Of a stretch of DNA of 64,000 nucleotides, positions 8,894 to 17,843 are shown one piece after another; within the stretch, counting starts at the first letter, position 1; the number at the start of each line of letters is the position of its first letter. Both the position numbers and the translations under genes were made by a program. The notes under the pieces are model-generated. The model worked only from the letters and a program-made list of their open reading frames with translations, ran no database searches and was not told the DNA's origin. Source of the DNA: Pseudohongiella sp. (GTDB lineage Bacteria; Pseudomonadota; Gammaproteobacteria; Pseudomonadales; Pseudohongiellaceae); contig NZ_DRFV01000001.1 in assembly GCF_011050365.1 (NCBI RefSeq), forward strand, positions 248,001 through 312,000, read 5' to 3'.

Positions 8894-10393
8894 ATGATTT
8901 ATCTCATTGCCCGTGCGCTTCTTGTCGGCATTGGCTACTATATTTTTGCCACGTTGGGGGCAACCTATACCGTCGTTGATGTCGGTATATCGGTGTTGTG
9001 GCCAGCCAACGCGGTGCTGCTGGCCGCATTCCTCATTTTTCCCCCGCGTCAATGGCCGTTGATGGCCTTGATGACGCTTGGTGCCGAAGTGTTGGTGGGG
9101 TTGTCGTTTACGCCTGTCAGCGCTTCACTGGCATTCGGTCTGATCAATATCTTTGAGGTGACGCTGGCGGCATGGCTGATTCGCCGAAGCACAGCGGGCG
9201 AGTTTGATTTTGACCGGGTCGCCAGCGCGACTCGATTTCTTGTGTTCGGCCCGGTGTTGGCGTCCTGTCTTGCAGGTTTGTTGGGAGCCTGGGTTTATGT
9301 CTGGCTGGGCCAGGACATCAGCGGCTACTGGTCGTTATGGCGTCTGTGGTGGTTCGGAGATGCGCTCGGGCTGTTGCTGATGACGCCATTACTGGTGGCC
9401 TTGTGGCGGTTCATGGGTCGCGGGATGCCCGCCTTCAGGCCCTGGCGATTGCTGGAGCTCGGGACTTTGTGGGGAGCGCTGCTGCTGGTGGCTCCCGTCG
9501 CGTTTCGAGACTGGAGCGGTGACGCTTTTGACTTTAATCTGACGCCTATCGTGATTCTGCCGTTGGGCATCTGGGCCGCCATCCGTTTTGGGGTGCTGGT
9601 CACCGTCACGACACTGGTAGTGATCGCGACACTGGCGATCAGATATCTGGTGAATGAAGTCTACCCCATTGGTAGCAGCAGTCCCCAGGAGGCCGTTTGG
9701 GCAGTTCAGGAGTTCCTGGCGATTGTGGCCATTGTATCGGTCGGGCTGTCGGTCTTGCTGGCTGAAATTCGCCAACAGAATGCCGGGCTGGAAAAACGAA
9801 TTCAGGAGCGAACCTCGTCTCTGGCGCAGGCCAACGCAGAGCTCAATGCGACCAATGAATGGCTGCGCTCGCTGGTGTCGACAGATTTTCTGACCGGCAT
9901 TGCCAACCGCCGCGCCTTTGATGAAAACGGTGAGCGCATCCTGCAACAGATGAAACGCGAGCAATCACCGGTGTCCGCCATCATGTTTGATCTGGATCAT
10001 TTCAAAAAGATTAATGATGTTCTGGGGCACGATGCCGGGGATCAGGTGTTGCGTGACATTATCGCCCCGGTAATATCGGTGCTGAGACCACTGGACCTGT
10101 TTTGCCGCTATGGCGGCGAGGAGTTTCTGGTTCTGTTGCCGGGCGCAGACCTGAATGAGGCTGCCGGTATTGCTGAACGCATTCGCCAGACCATTGCCGA
10201 CCTTGAGGTCCAGTACAAGGAGGAAGTCGTGCGGGTGACAGTCAGCCTGGGCGCGGCGGAATGGGATGGCGTGCAACATCTCGATGAGTTGGTGCACGCT
10301 GCCGACAAGGCACTTTATGCGGCCAAGCACAGCGGTCGAAATTGTGTCCGGTTGACTGATAACGGGATTATTCACTCGTCGGCTTTGACCTGA
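8894..10393 (+). CDS. MASE1-GGDEF diguanylate cyclase
   Basis: The 499-residue inner membrane protein has about eight hydrophobic segments in a MASE1-type sensory domain (residues 1-290), then a short coiled linker and a C-terminal GGDEF domain. The active site reads RYGGEEF, a functional variant, and RPLD lies five residues before it, the position of the inhibitory I-site that binds c-di-GMP. It is therefore expected to make c-di-GMP under product feedback. The frame is open from 8780, but ATG 8894 begins the first membrane helix. The MASE1 ligand is unknown. Confidence 0.93.
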   Translation: MIYLIARALLVGIGYYIFATLGATYTVVDVGISVLWPANAVLLAAFLIFPPRQWPLMALMTLGAEVLVGLSFTPVSASLAFGLINIFEVTLAAWLIRRSTAGEFDFDRVASATRFLVFGPVLASCLAGLLGAWVYVWLGQDISGYWSLWRLWWFGDALGLLLMTPLLVALWRFMGRGMPAFRPWRLLELGTLWGALLLVAPVAFRDWSGDAFDFNLTPIVILPLGIWAAIRFGVLVTVTTLVVIATLAIRYLVNEVYPIGSSSPQEAVWAVQEFLAIVAIVSVGLSVLLAEIRQQNAGLEKRIQERTSSLAQANAELNATNEWLRSLVSTDFLTGIANRRAFDENGERILQQMKREQSPVSAIMFDLDHFKKINDVLGHDAGDQVLRDIIAPVISVLRPLDLFCRYGGEEFLVLLPGADLNEAAGIAERIRQTIADLEVQYKEEVVRVTVSLGAAEWDGVQHLDELVHAADKALYAAKHSGRNCVRLTDNGIIHSSALT

Positions 10394-10490
10394 AAGCGAT
10401 GTTTGTGCGCATATGTGTCGCGCTCAGAGGCACGGTCGCATTCGTGTATACTGATTGCTCAAGCAATAATAATTAATGGGGACCTGCCTT

Positions 10491-11756
10491 ATGATAACGA
10501 AAAAATACCTGATCCCGATTCTGCTCAGTCTGTCGTTTTCCGCGTCAGCTGATACCCCCGCGTCCGGGTTGCCAATGGCAAGTCCGGAAAGTGTCGGTAT
10601 GTCAGCACAGCGTCTGTCACGTATTGATGACTTCATGCAGCGCTATATTGACGATGAGATGGTTGCCGGCACAGTGACCTTGGTGGCGCGGCAGGGCAAG
10701 GTCGTGCACTTCAGGGCGCAAGGCATGAAAGATGTCGGACGCGGTCAGGAAATGACGACGGATACCATATTCCGCATGGCGTCGATGACCAAGCCGATCG
10801 CATCAGTGGCACTGATGATGTTGTACGAAGAAGGCTGGTTCCAGCTCGATGACCCGATCTCGGACTGGTTGCCGGAATTCAGTAACATGATGATCGAGGT
10901 CGAAAACGCTGATGGCAGTACGCGCCTGGAGCCGGCACAAACACCCATCAGTTTTACCCATATCCTGACGCACACCGCCGGTTTGATGAACAGTTACCGT
11001 GGCGATGTTGCCCGCTACTCTGAGGTATCACGCGTGCGGGGTGATGAAGACCTGGCGACCTGGACTGAGCGGCTGGCCACGTTGCCGCTGCGTTACGAGC
11101 CGGGCACGCGCTGGGAGTATTCGGCCGCGACCAGCGTGGTGGGTCGTCTGGTAGAAGTGATATCTGGTCTGGATTTAGATACATTTTTTCATCAGCGCAT
11201 TTTTGAACCCCTGCAAATGCGCGACACCTATTTTTATCTGCCGGAACACAAGGTCGACCGTTTCGCGACGCTGTACGGCCCGAATCCTGACGACAACAAT
11301 CGCATGATGCTGACCGAGGTGGGTGACGCCAACAGCCGGTATGTGGCCGAACCGACGACGTTCTTCTCAGGTGCAGGTGGCCTGGTGTCTACAGCACATG
11401 ACTACATCCGTTTCCAGCAGATGATGCTGAACGGCGGCGAGCTGGATGGTGTGCGCCTGCTGGGGCCAAAAACGGTGGAGCTGATATTCGCCAACCATAC
11501 GGGTGATCTGCCCTTATGGCTGAGCGGCCCGGGCATGGGCTTTGGTCTGGGGTATTCCGTAGTGCTGGATCGAGCGGAAGCACATACATCCGATTCCGAG
11601 GGATCGGTCTCGTGGGGCGGTGCGTTCGGGACCTTGTTCTGGATTGATCCGGCTGAAGAACTGGTCGCGATAGTATTGACGCAGATCCGGCCCTATTCGC
11701 ATATCCGCATACGTGAGGGTTTTCACAATGTGGTAAATCAGGCGATCGTGGATTAA
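10491..11756 (+). CDS. exported serine hydrolase, beta-lactamase class C fold
   Basis: The 421-residue product starts with a Sec signal peptide (cleavage near SFSASA-DT) followed by a class C beta-lactamase/esterase domain. The nucleophile motif SMTK is at about residues 98-101, and YSA in WEYSAATSVVGR is the tyrosine motif. ATG 10491 is preceded by GGGGA at 8 bases. Such enzymes are more often esterases or peptidases than true beta-lactamases, and the conserved ASPESVGMSAQRL start is typical of that group. A related protein is encoded at 17844-19136. Confidence 0.9.
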   Translation: MITKKYLIPILLSLSFSASADTPASGLPMASPESVGMSAQRLSRIDDFMQRYIDDEMVAGTVTLVARQGKVVHFRAQGMKDVGRGQEMTTDTIFRMASMTKPIASVALMMLYEEGWFQLDDPISDWLPEFSNMMIEVENADGSTRLEPAQTPISFTHILTHTAGLMNSYRGDVARYSEVSRVRGDEDLATWTERLATLPLRYEPGTRWEYSAATSVVGRLVEVISGLDLDTFFHQRIFEPLQMRDTYFYLPEHKVDRFATLYGPNPDDNNRMMLTEVGDANSRYVAEPTTFFSGAGGLVSTAHDYIRFQQMMLNGGELDGVRLLGPKTVELIFANHTGDLPLWLSGPGMGFGLGYSVVLDRAEAHTSDSEGSVSWGGAFGTLFWIDPAEELVAIVLTQIRPYSHIRIREGFHNVVNQAIVD

Positions 11757-11787
11757 TACTGCGGTTTTTTTAGCCTCCTTGTTCACG

Positions 11788-11865
11788 GGCAGTGGCAGGG
11801 TGTTTGGGTCTCGGAACGGCGCTGCGCGCCTGATTGTTCCTCGACGCAAACACCCTGCCACTGCC
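11788..11865. repeat. long nested hairpin with 19-bp perfect arms
   Basis: GGCAGTGGCAGGGTGTTTG (11788-11806) is exactly complementary to CAAACACCCTGCCACTGCC (11847-11865). The 40-base centre contains another small stem (GGCGC-TGC-GCGCC). It sits about 30 bases after the serine hydrolase stop, next to a T-run (11765-11771). Similar nested hairpins follow the genes ending at 17692 and 39213. It may be a terminator or a dispersed repeat. Confidence 0.8.
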
Positions 11866-12042
11866 TGCCCTCATAGGGTGGTTGAGGAACGGGGCAATAC
11901 AAAAGCCTGCCTGCTCCGGTCAGGAAAATTCCTGCATCTCTTTCATTAATTGACTATACATTCACTGAGGCGTTCCACAATTTCTCAGGAGAGAATTCCA
12001 GCGCCGTAAATCACAACAGCTAACACCAAAAGGAGTTTGGTT

Positions 12043-12225
12043 ATGGTTGAATTAAATGAGCAGGAAATTGGCCAGGTGAGTGGCGGCATAGCGCCATTTA
12101 TCGGATTGGCTGCAGCAGTTTATTCACAGTTCACCGCGACGACATTGACCGGAGCAGTTGTCGCAAGAGTTGGATTGGCGACCGCGGTCTATGGTGCTGG
12201 ATCTTACATCAACGACAACAGCTAG
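12043..12225 (+). CDS. double-glycine-leader peptide (class II microcin-like precursor)
   Basis: This 60-residue peptide begins with MVELNEQEIGQVSGG, which matches the double-glycine leader consensus cleaved by C39-peptidase ABC exporters; the colicin V leader also ends VSGG. Cleavage after GG would release a 45-residue, hydrophobic, Gly/Ala-rich peptide (starting IAPFIGLAAAV) typical of pore-forming class II bacteriocins. The ATG at 12043 follows AGGAG by 7 bases. There are no cysteines. No C39 exporter or accessory protein is encoded in this window, so export would rely on genes elsewhere. The function as a bacteriocin is inferred. Confidence 0.72.
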   Translation: MVELNEQEIGQVSGGIAPFIGLAAAVYSQFTATTLTGAVVARVGLATAVYGAGSYINDNS

Positions 12226-12293
12226 AGGTCATGGTTTGCGGGCGGCTGAGGCGATACTCTGCCGCCTGGAAATCAATATCCAGGAGGTTTAAG

Positions 12294-12431
12294 TTGGTTG
12301 GGACAATATTGGTAGGCATAGTGGCAGTCGCTGCGTATGCAGCGGGTGTGCCGCTGATTCCTTTGCTGTTATTCGTTGTTGCGGGAACCTGCATAGAGTA
12401 TTGCTGGATTCATAAAAAAAACGACGGTTGA
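12294..12431 (+). CDS. small two-helix membrane protein, candidate immunity protein
   Basis: A TTG at 12294 lies 6 bases after a perfect AGGAGG (12282-12287) and opens a 45-residue frame. The product is almost all membrane: two hydrophobic stretches (VGTILVGIVAVAAYAAG and PLIPLLLFVVAGTCI) and a polar tail ending HKKNDG. It follows the double-glycine peptide by 68 bases on the same strand. Small membrane immunity proteins commonly sit in this position next to class II bacteriocins, so immunity is the leading guess; a second peptide is an alternative. An ATG at 12231 in the same frame lacks a well-spaced binding site. Confidence 0.55.
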   Translation: MVGTILVGIVAVAAYAAGVPLIPLLLFVVAGTCIEYCWIHKKNDG

Positions 12432-12513
12432 GGCGTCCGGATGGTTGGTGCTTTGTAACACAGCCCATTCAAGCGCATAATGCGCCGTTTTCTGCGTAAT
12501 AGAGATCGGCGAT

Positions 12514-13401
12514 ATGACCTTGCGTGAGTGGTTCTGGATTCTATTCCTGGGAGCGGTCTGGGGAGGATCCTTTATTTTTAATGCCTTGTTGATCCGTGAG
12601 CTCGGTCCATTGTGGGTTACTGCGCTGCGGGTGAGCATTGGCGCACTGGGCTGCTGGCTGTTCCTGTTTGCCATGCGCAAGCCGATCCCCAGGGATCCGG
12701 GGCTGTGGCTGAAGCTTGGTTTGCTGGGGGTGTTGAACTACGCCATCCCGTTCGCGCTGTTTCCGATGGCGCAGGCTGATCTGGCCAGTGGTGTGGCTGC
12801 CATTATCAATGCGTTGACGCCCATCATGACGGTGCTGGTATCGCAATTCTGGGTCAATGGCGAGCGTATTACCTGGACCAAGACGATCGGGGTGATTGCC
12901 GGGTTTACCGGCGTCGCCATTCTGGCGTCACCGGCGTTGCAGGCCGGCGGGGATACCCGGCTGTGGGCCATTGCTGCCTGTCTGCTGGCGACGCTGTGTT
13001 ATGCGCTGGCGCTGAACGTTGCCCGCAGCTTCCAGAAGGTGGAGCCTACCGCACTGACCTCGATTGCGCTGACCGGGGCGGCAGTGGCTTCGCTGCCCGT
13101 GGCGTTGCTGGCAGAGGGTGTGCCTCGTATGGTGTTACCGGCAACATGGATGGCGGCACTGGCGATCGGGCTGATTTCCACGGCGTTCACCTTCCAGGTC
13201 ATGTATCGTTTGTTGCCTCTGGTAGGTGCAACCAATTTCTCAACTACTACCCTGATAGCGCCGGTATCGGCGATCATCCTGGGCCTGGTGTTTCTGGGTG
13301 AGGTGATATTGCCGTCGCATGTGCTGGGCATGGTGGTGATTTTTGTCGGCCTTATGTTTATTGACGGGCGACTGCCACGATTGTTGGGTTTGATGCGTTG
13401 A
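12514..13401 (+). CDS. DMT-family transporter (EamA)
   Basis: The 295-residue inner membrane protein has about ten hydrophobic segments arranged as two EamA repeats (roughly residues 5-135 and 148-285). The first begins with the usual FLGAVWGGSFIFNALLIRELGP. The family exports metabolites or amino acids such as threonine and cysteine; this member's substrate is unknown. It begins 82 bases after the small membrane protein gene on the same strand and could be co-transcribed, but no functional link is evident. Confidence 0.9.
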   Translation: MTLREWFWILFLGAVWGGSFIFNALLIRELGPLWVTALRVSIGALGCWLFLFAMRKPIPRDPGLWLKLGLLGVLNYAIPFALFPMAQADLASGVAAIINALTPIMTVLVSQFWVNGERITWTKTIGVIAGFTGVAILASPALQAGGDTRLWAIAACLLATLCYALALNVARSFQKVEPTALTSIALTGAAVASLPVALLAEGVPRMVLPATWMAALAIGLISTAFTFQVMYRLLPLVGATNFSTTTLIAPVSAIILGLVFLGEVILPSHVLGMVVIFVGLMFIDGRLPRLLGLMR

Positions 13402-13542
13402 TTATCACGTTCAGGTATATGTCTCCCGTCAGCTATAGATTTCGTTGATTTAACCCCTGTTTTTTCATAGTGTTTCGGTATAACGCTTGTTAGACTTCAG
13501 GATGGTCTCAACTGATCTATGAAACGAAAACGGAGGTGTGTC

Positions 13543-14841
13543 TTGCACGATCTGGAAGCATTTCGCGCGGAAACCCGCGCCTGGCTGGAGGACAACTGTC
13601 CGGCCTCAATGCGTACACCCATGCCCGAGGACGAGGTAGTCTGGGGTGGGCGTAATGCGGTATTCAGGAACCCGGACAGCAAGCTCTGGCTGGAACGCAT
13701 GGCCGACAAAGGCTGGACGACACCAACCTGGCCGCAGGAGTACGGCGGTGGTGGCCTGGACAAGGCGCACAGCCTGGTGCTGGCGGAAGAAATGCAACGT
13801 ATCGCTGCGCGACCACCTCTGGTGAGCTTTGGTATCAGCATGCTGGGACCGGTGTTGCTGGAGATGGCAACCCATGAGCAGAAGCTGGAGCACATCCCGA
13901 AAATCGTCCGCGGTGAAATCCGCTGGTGTCAGGGTTACAGTGAGCCGGGTGCCGGCTCAGACCTGGCAGGTCTGGGTACCAAGGCAATTCTGCAGGGCGA
14001 TGACTACATCATCAATGGATCCAAGATCTGGACTTCATATGCAGACCAGGCGGACTGGATTTTTTGCCTGGTGCGCACTGATTTCGAGGCCCCCAAACAC
14101 AGCGGTATCAGCTTTATTCTGTTTGATATGGCCAGCTCCGGCGTCAGCACCAAGCCCATCAAGCTGATCAGCGGTAACTCGGTTTTTTGTGAAACCTTTT
14201 TCGATGATGTTCGGGTGCCGGTTAGCAATCTGGTGGGTCGCCTTAACGATGGCTGGACCATTGCCAAACGCCTGTTGCAACACGAGCGCACCATGATCTC
14301 CGGCTTTGGCCTGAGCAGCGGCCGCAACAATCGTGGTGGGCTGGCCGACAGTCTGGCGGAGACGGCCATGTTGTATCGCGGCGATGTGGTGGAGTTGTCG
14401 GACCCTGTGCTGCGCGACCAGATTGCGCAGTTCAGGATCGACAGTGAAGCCTTTACGCTGACCTCGCAGCGCTCGGCGCAGGAAGCGAAACAAAGCAAGG
14501 GGCCAAATGCCACATCATCTGTGCTGAAAAATTATGGTTGTGAACTCAACAAGCGCAGGTACGAACTGGCATTGCAGGCGGCAGGGACACAGGCGTTGGG
14601 CTGGGAGTCACTGACCGAGGATGATAGCGACTTTTCCCAGCAGGAGCTGGCGGTTGCACGGCAGTGGCTACGCTCAAAAGGCAACTCGATTGAGGGTGGC
14701 ACCTATGAAGTGCAATTGAACGTCATAGCCAAGCGTGTACTGGGTTTGCCGGACATGACCGCCATGGTTGGCAACACGGCTGGCAAGCAAGGCGCAACTG
14801 GTCAAAACAGCGCAGCCGAAAAAACCGCAACGGAGTCCTGA
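13543..14841 (+). CDS. acyl-CoA dehydrogenase, larger partner of a pair
   Basis: The product is about 432 residues and has the complete acyl-CoA dehydrogenase fold (WCQGYSEPGAGSDLAGL for FAD, YIINGSKIWTSYA). It ends with a conserved SIEGGTYEVQLNVIAKRVLG segment and a Gly/Thr/Ala-rich tail. I place the start at TTG 13543, 6 bases after GGAGG, rather than at ATG 13519, which has no ribosome binding site. The next gene is another acyl-CoA dehydrogenase 4 bases downstream. Such adjacent pairs often form heteromeric enzymes (PimC/PimD, actinobacterial FadE pairs). Confidence 0.9.
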   Translation: MHDLEAFRAETRAWLEDNCPASMRTPMPEDEVVWGGRNAVFRNPDSKLWLERMADKGWTTPTWPQEYGGGGLDKAHSLVLAEEMQRIAARPPLVSFGISMLGPVLLEMATHEQKLEHIPKIVRGEIRWCQGYSEPGAGSDLAGLGTKAILQGDDYIINGSKIWTSYADQADWIFCLVRTDFEAPKHSGISFILFDMASSGVSTKPIKLISGNSVFCETFFDDVRVPVSNLVGRLNDGWTIAKRLLQHERTMISGFGLSSGRNNRGGLADSLAETAMLYRGDVVELSDPVLRDQIAQFRIDSEAFTLTSQRSAQEAKQSKGPNATSSVLKNYGCELNKRRYELALQAAGTQALGWESLTEDDSDFSQQELAVARQWLRSKGNSIEGGTYEVQLNVIAKRVLGLPDMTAMVGNTAGKQGATGQNSAAEKTATES

Positions 14842-14845
14842 ACCT

Positions 14846-15991
14846 ATGTCATTGGTATTGAATGAAGATCAAACAATGCTGCAGCAATCGGCTCGGGATT
14901 TTTGCCGCGAGCAGGCGCCGGTTGCCGTACTTCGGCATTTACGCGACAGTAAACACCCGGATGGTTATTCCGCCGAAGTGTGGCAGTCCATGGTTGAACT
15001 GGGCTGGGCGGGCATGGCCATTCCCGAAGCCTATGAGGGTTTTGGATTTGGTTATTCCGGATTGGGTCTGGTATTGGAAGAAACCGGGCGCACCCTGGTG
15101 CCGACACCGCTGGTATCCACTGTGCTGTTGAGTGCAACGCTGATCAACCTGGCTGGCAATGAAGAGCAGAAGCTGGAATTGCTGCCCGGCATCGCCCGGG
15201 GTGACAGTGTCGTGGCGCTGGCGCTGGAGGAGACTGCGATTCACAATCCACTGCACATTGAGTTGAAAGCAGTGAAAACCGGATCGGGCTATATTCTCAA
15301 TGGCAACAAGGACTTTGTGCTGGATGCCCACGTTGCTGATCAATTTATCGTGGTGGCCCGGACCGAAGGCGAGAGCGGACATCAACACGGTATCAGCCTG
15401 TTTACGGTTGATGCCGCCAGTCAGGGTGTCGAGGTGCAGAGACTGAACATGGTGGACAGCCGTAATGCCGGCAACATCAGCCTGGTAGATGTCGAAGTTC
15501 CCGAAGAGGCGCTGCTGGGCCAGGAAAATAAAGGCTGGGCGGCGTTATCACGCACACTGGATATTGGTCGCATCGGGCTGGCGGCAGAAATGCTGGGTGG
15601 TGTCCAGGAAGTGTTCGAGCGCACGGTGGAATACATGAAGCAGCGCACGCAGTTTGGTGTGCCCATCGGCGCCTTTCAGGCTCTGCAGCATCGTGCTGCT
15701 ATCATGTATTCGGAAATCGAGTTGTGCAAATCACTGGTGCTCAAAGCCCTCTACGAGCTGGATCGGGGTGAAGAGGCAGAGGACATCCCGGCGCTGGCCA
15801 GCATGTGCAAAGCCAAGCTGTCCGAGATCTATATGCTGGTCACCAATGAAGGTGTGCAGATGCATGGTGGCATCGGCATGACCGACGAGTTTGATATCGG
15901 TTTCTTCCTGAAACGCGCCAGGGTGGCTCAACAAACCCTCGGGGATGCCGCATTTCATCGTGACCGTTATGCCAGCTTGCGTGGCTTCTGA
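14846..15991 (+). CDS. acyl-CoA dehydrogenase, smaller partner of a pair
   Basis: This 381-residue acyl-CoA dehydrogenase homologue starts at ATG 14846, four bases after the preceding gene's stop; the longer open frame upstream overlaps that gene. It has an N-terminal helical domain and a C-terminal VQMHGGIGMTDEFDIGFFLKRA, but it lacks the usual C-terminal EGT-type glutamate segment. In heteromeric acyl-CoA dehydrogenases only one subunit carries the catalytic base. The tight coupling with the upstream gene supports an alpha2beta2 enzyme. The substrate is unknown. Confidence 0.9.
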   Translation: MSLVLNEDQTMLQQSARDFCREQAPVAVLRHLRDSKHPDGYSAEVWQSMVELGWAGMAIPEAYEGFGFGYSGLGLVLEETGRTLVPTPLVSTVLLSATLINLAGNEEQKLELLPGIARGDSVVALALEETAIHNPLHIELKAVKTGSGYILNGNKDFVLDAHVADQFIVVARTEGESGHQHGISLFTVDAASQGVEVQRLNMVDSRNAGNISLVDVEVPEEALLGQENKGWAALSRTLDIGRIGLAAEMLGGVQEVFERTVEYMKQRTQFGVPIGAFQALQHRAAIMYSEIELCKSLVLKALYELDRGEEAEDIPALASMCKAKLSEIYMLVTNEGVQMHGGIGMTDEFDIGFFLKRARVAQQTLGDAAFHRDRYASLRGF

Positions 15992-15993
15992 CC

Positions 15994-16680
15994 ATGATCC
16001 TGTTGGTGCTTGGCCTGTTGTTGGCGGTACTGGCGTTTTTTCCGCAAATGTGGGTTCAGTATGTTATGAAAAAGCATCACCGCGAAGACCCGACCCTGGC
16101 GGGTACCGGCGGTGAACTGGCCGAGCATCTGGTGTCACGCTTCAAGCTGGATGGCATTATTGTTGAAACCACAGAGGAAGGCCGGGACCATTTTGACCCG
16201 GCCGCACAAGCGGTCAGGCTGAGTCCGAGTAATTATAACGGAAAGTCGATAACCGCAGTCGCGGTCGCAGCTCATGAGGTCGGTCACGCCATCCAATATC
16301 ATCGCAGGGAAGCCATTTTTGAATTGCGCAAAAAATATATGCCGACAGCGGCCAGGTTCAGCAAGATCGGTGTAGCCCTGATGGTGTCAGTACCGGTGGC
16401 GGGGTTGGTGCTGCGCTCACCGGTTGCCATCGGTGTTGTTATCGGGCTCAGCGTGCTTTTTCAGTTGCTGGGGGCCTTGGCGTACCTGATTGTGCTCCCG
16501 GAAGAGTGGGATGCGAGCTTCAATAAGGCAATGCCCATTCTGGTAGATGGCGAGTACATCTCACCTGATCAGCGCCATGGTATACAGAAAGTTCTCAAGG
16601 CCGCCGCCTTGACCTATTTTGCCGGTGCGCTGGCGAATATTCTCAATATCGGCCGCTGGTTGATGATTCTGCGGCGCTGA
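15994..16680 (+). CDS. membrane zinc metallopeptidase (YugP family)
   Basis: The 228-residue inner membrane protein has an N-terminal transmembrane helix, a HEVGH zinc motif at residues 94-98 (AAHEVGHAIQ), two or three more membrane segments (residues 120-170), and a hydrophobic C-terminus. This matches the Zn_peptidase_2/YugP family of neutral metallopeptidases with unknown substrates. It starts two bases after the acyl-CoA dehydrogenase stop, so translation is coupled. The reason for co-expression with acyl-CoA enzymes is not evident. Confidence 0.88.
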   Translation: MILLVLGLLLAVLAFFPQMWVQYVMKKHHREDPTLAGTGGELAEHLVSRFKLDGIIVETTEEGRDHFDPAAQAVRLSPSNYNGKSITAVAVAAHEVGHAIQYHRREAIFELRKKYMPTAARFSKIGVALMVSVPVAGLVLRSPVAIGVVIGLSVLFQLLGALAYLIVLPEEWDASFNKAMPILVDGEYISPDQRHGIQKVLKAAALTYFAGALANILNIGRWLMILRR

Positions 16681-16732
16681 GCGGCGTACCTGCCCAAGAC
16701 CATAAGTCACAATAACGCAAAAGGAACAGACC

Positions 16733-17692
16733 ATGAACTATTTTCGCCGTAGCCTGCTATGTCTTGCTCTGTTGGTGCTGTCGTTCACCGCAGCGGCTCA
16801 GTCTTCCGGACAAAGCTGGGTAGATCTTGCCGTGCATAATTTTGGCGCTCCCATCAATACCATGTGGGCGGAAGGTGAGTTGTCATTTGCCGATGATGGC
16901 ACCATGGTATATTGCAGCGCGCGGGAAGACATGGCCGTCGCACCGGGTGACCCCAAGGATCTGTATATCGCCACCTTCAATGCCGACACCGGTAGCTGGA
17001 ATACCCCGGTGAATATGGGGTTGCCAATAAATGCGGCGCCTGCCACCAATGTTGATCCGCTGCGTCTGGGCGATGACCGCGAGCCCTGGATAACGGCAGA
17101 CGGCAACACTATTTATTTCAAATCAGACCGGTTGGCCACGACCTCGCCACGCAATAATAATGACGTGTTTGTCACGCGCAAAGTCAATGGCGAATGGTCT
17201 GAGCCGGCGTTGGTGGGTTACCCGGTCAGCACCAATGAGGGTGATGAGCATTGTCCCGCCATTCTTCAGGACGGAGAAACATTGTGCTTTGCGTCGCGCC
17301 GGGCCGGGGGATATGGTGGCTCGGATATCTGGTGTTCGAAACCTGATGGTAATGGTGGCTGGCTGGAGCCGGTCAATCAAGGTCCCAGTATCAATACTGC
17401 GGCAGAAGAGTTTCACTTCAGCCAGGACAAAAGTGGCATGGTCTACTTCAGTTCGGCCAGAGCGGGGGGTTATGGTGGCATGGATATATGGGGCGCCATG
17501 CAACTGGGCGACAATGAATGGGATACTGCTTACAATCTGGGGCCACTGGTCAATACCGATGCAGCAGACATGTGCCCGGCGTTACCACCGGGCGGCGACT
17601 CCATTACATGGTTTTCCACCCGACAAGACAACAGCTTGGGCAATATCGATATTTTCTGGACCCATAAGGCCAATATCGAACAGGGCAGATGA
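16733..17692 (+). CDS. exported PD40/TolB-like beta-propeller protein
   Basis: The 319-residue protein has a Sec signal peptide (cleavage near AAA-QSSG) and several WD40-like PD40 repeats, seen in recurring segments such as GGYGGSDIWCSKPDG, GGYGGMDIWGAMQ and LGNIDIFW. The repeats build a beta-propeller like those in TolB and OmpA-family proteins of Bacteroidetes and Gammaproteobacteria. There is no enzymatic motif. A periplasmic binding or sensing role is plausible but unproven. RBS AAAGGAA precedes the ATG at 16733. Confidence 0.85.
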   Translation: MNYFRRSLLCLALLVLSFTAAAQSSGQSWVDLAVHNFGAPINTMWAEGELSFADDGTMVYCSAREDMAVAPGDPKDLYIATFNADTGSWNTPVNMGLPINAAPATNVDPLRLGDDREPWITADGNTIYFKSDRLATTSPRNNNDVFVTRKVNGEWSEPALVGYPVSTNEGDEHCPAILQDGETLCFASRRAGGYGGSDIWCSKPDGNGGWLEPVNQGPSINTAAEEFHFSQDKSGMVYFSSARAGGYGGMDIWGAMQLGDNEWDTAYNLGPLVNTDAADMCPALPPGGDSITWFSTRQDNSLGNIDIFWTHKANIEQGR

Positions 17693-17714
17693 GTTGTGTC
17701 ACTGCAGTCCAAGA

Positions 17715-17763
17715 AGAAGGGGGTGCGTTACTTTTCGCTGTGCGAAAAGAACCACCCCCTTCT
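17715..17763. repeat. nested hairpin after the beta-propeller gene
   Basis: AGAAGGGGGTG (17715-17725) pairs with CACCCCCTTCT (17753-17763), and inside it CTTTTCG (17731-17737) pairs with CGAAAAG (17743-17749). It lies between two convergent genes and could terminate both. Its nested form resembles the hairpins at 11788 and 39416. Confidence 0.75.
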
Positions 17764-17843
17764 GTTCGCTGCATCAGCAGCCTTAACTGTCGTTAGCGAC
17801 ATGCAATAAGCGGCTTATCTCCACATCGAAAACTCCCTGGCAA

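Noticed and set aside
10491-11756. Antibiotic-resistance beta-lactamase
   Set aside because: The SMTK and YSA motifs fit the esterase/peptidase branch of the class C fold; the classical KTG context is not clear, and two paralogues of this kind argue for a housekeeping hydrolase.
12231-12431. ATG at 12231 as start of the small membrane protein
   Set aside because: The added residues are basic and unlike a membrane protein start, and AGAGG is too close to that ATG. The TTG at 12294 has a perfect AGGAGG at ideal distance.
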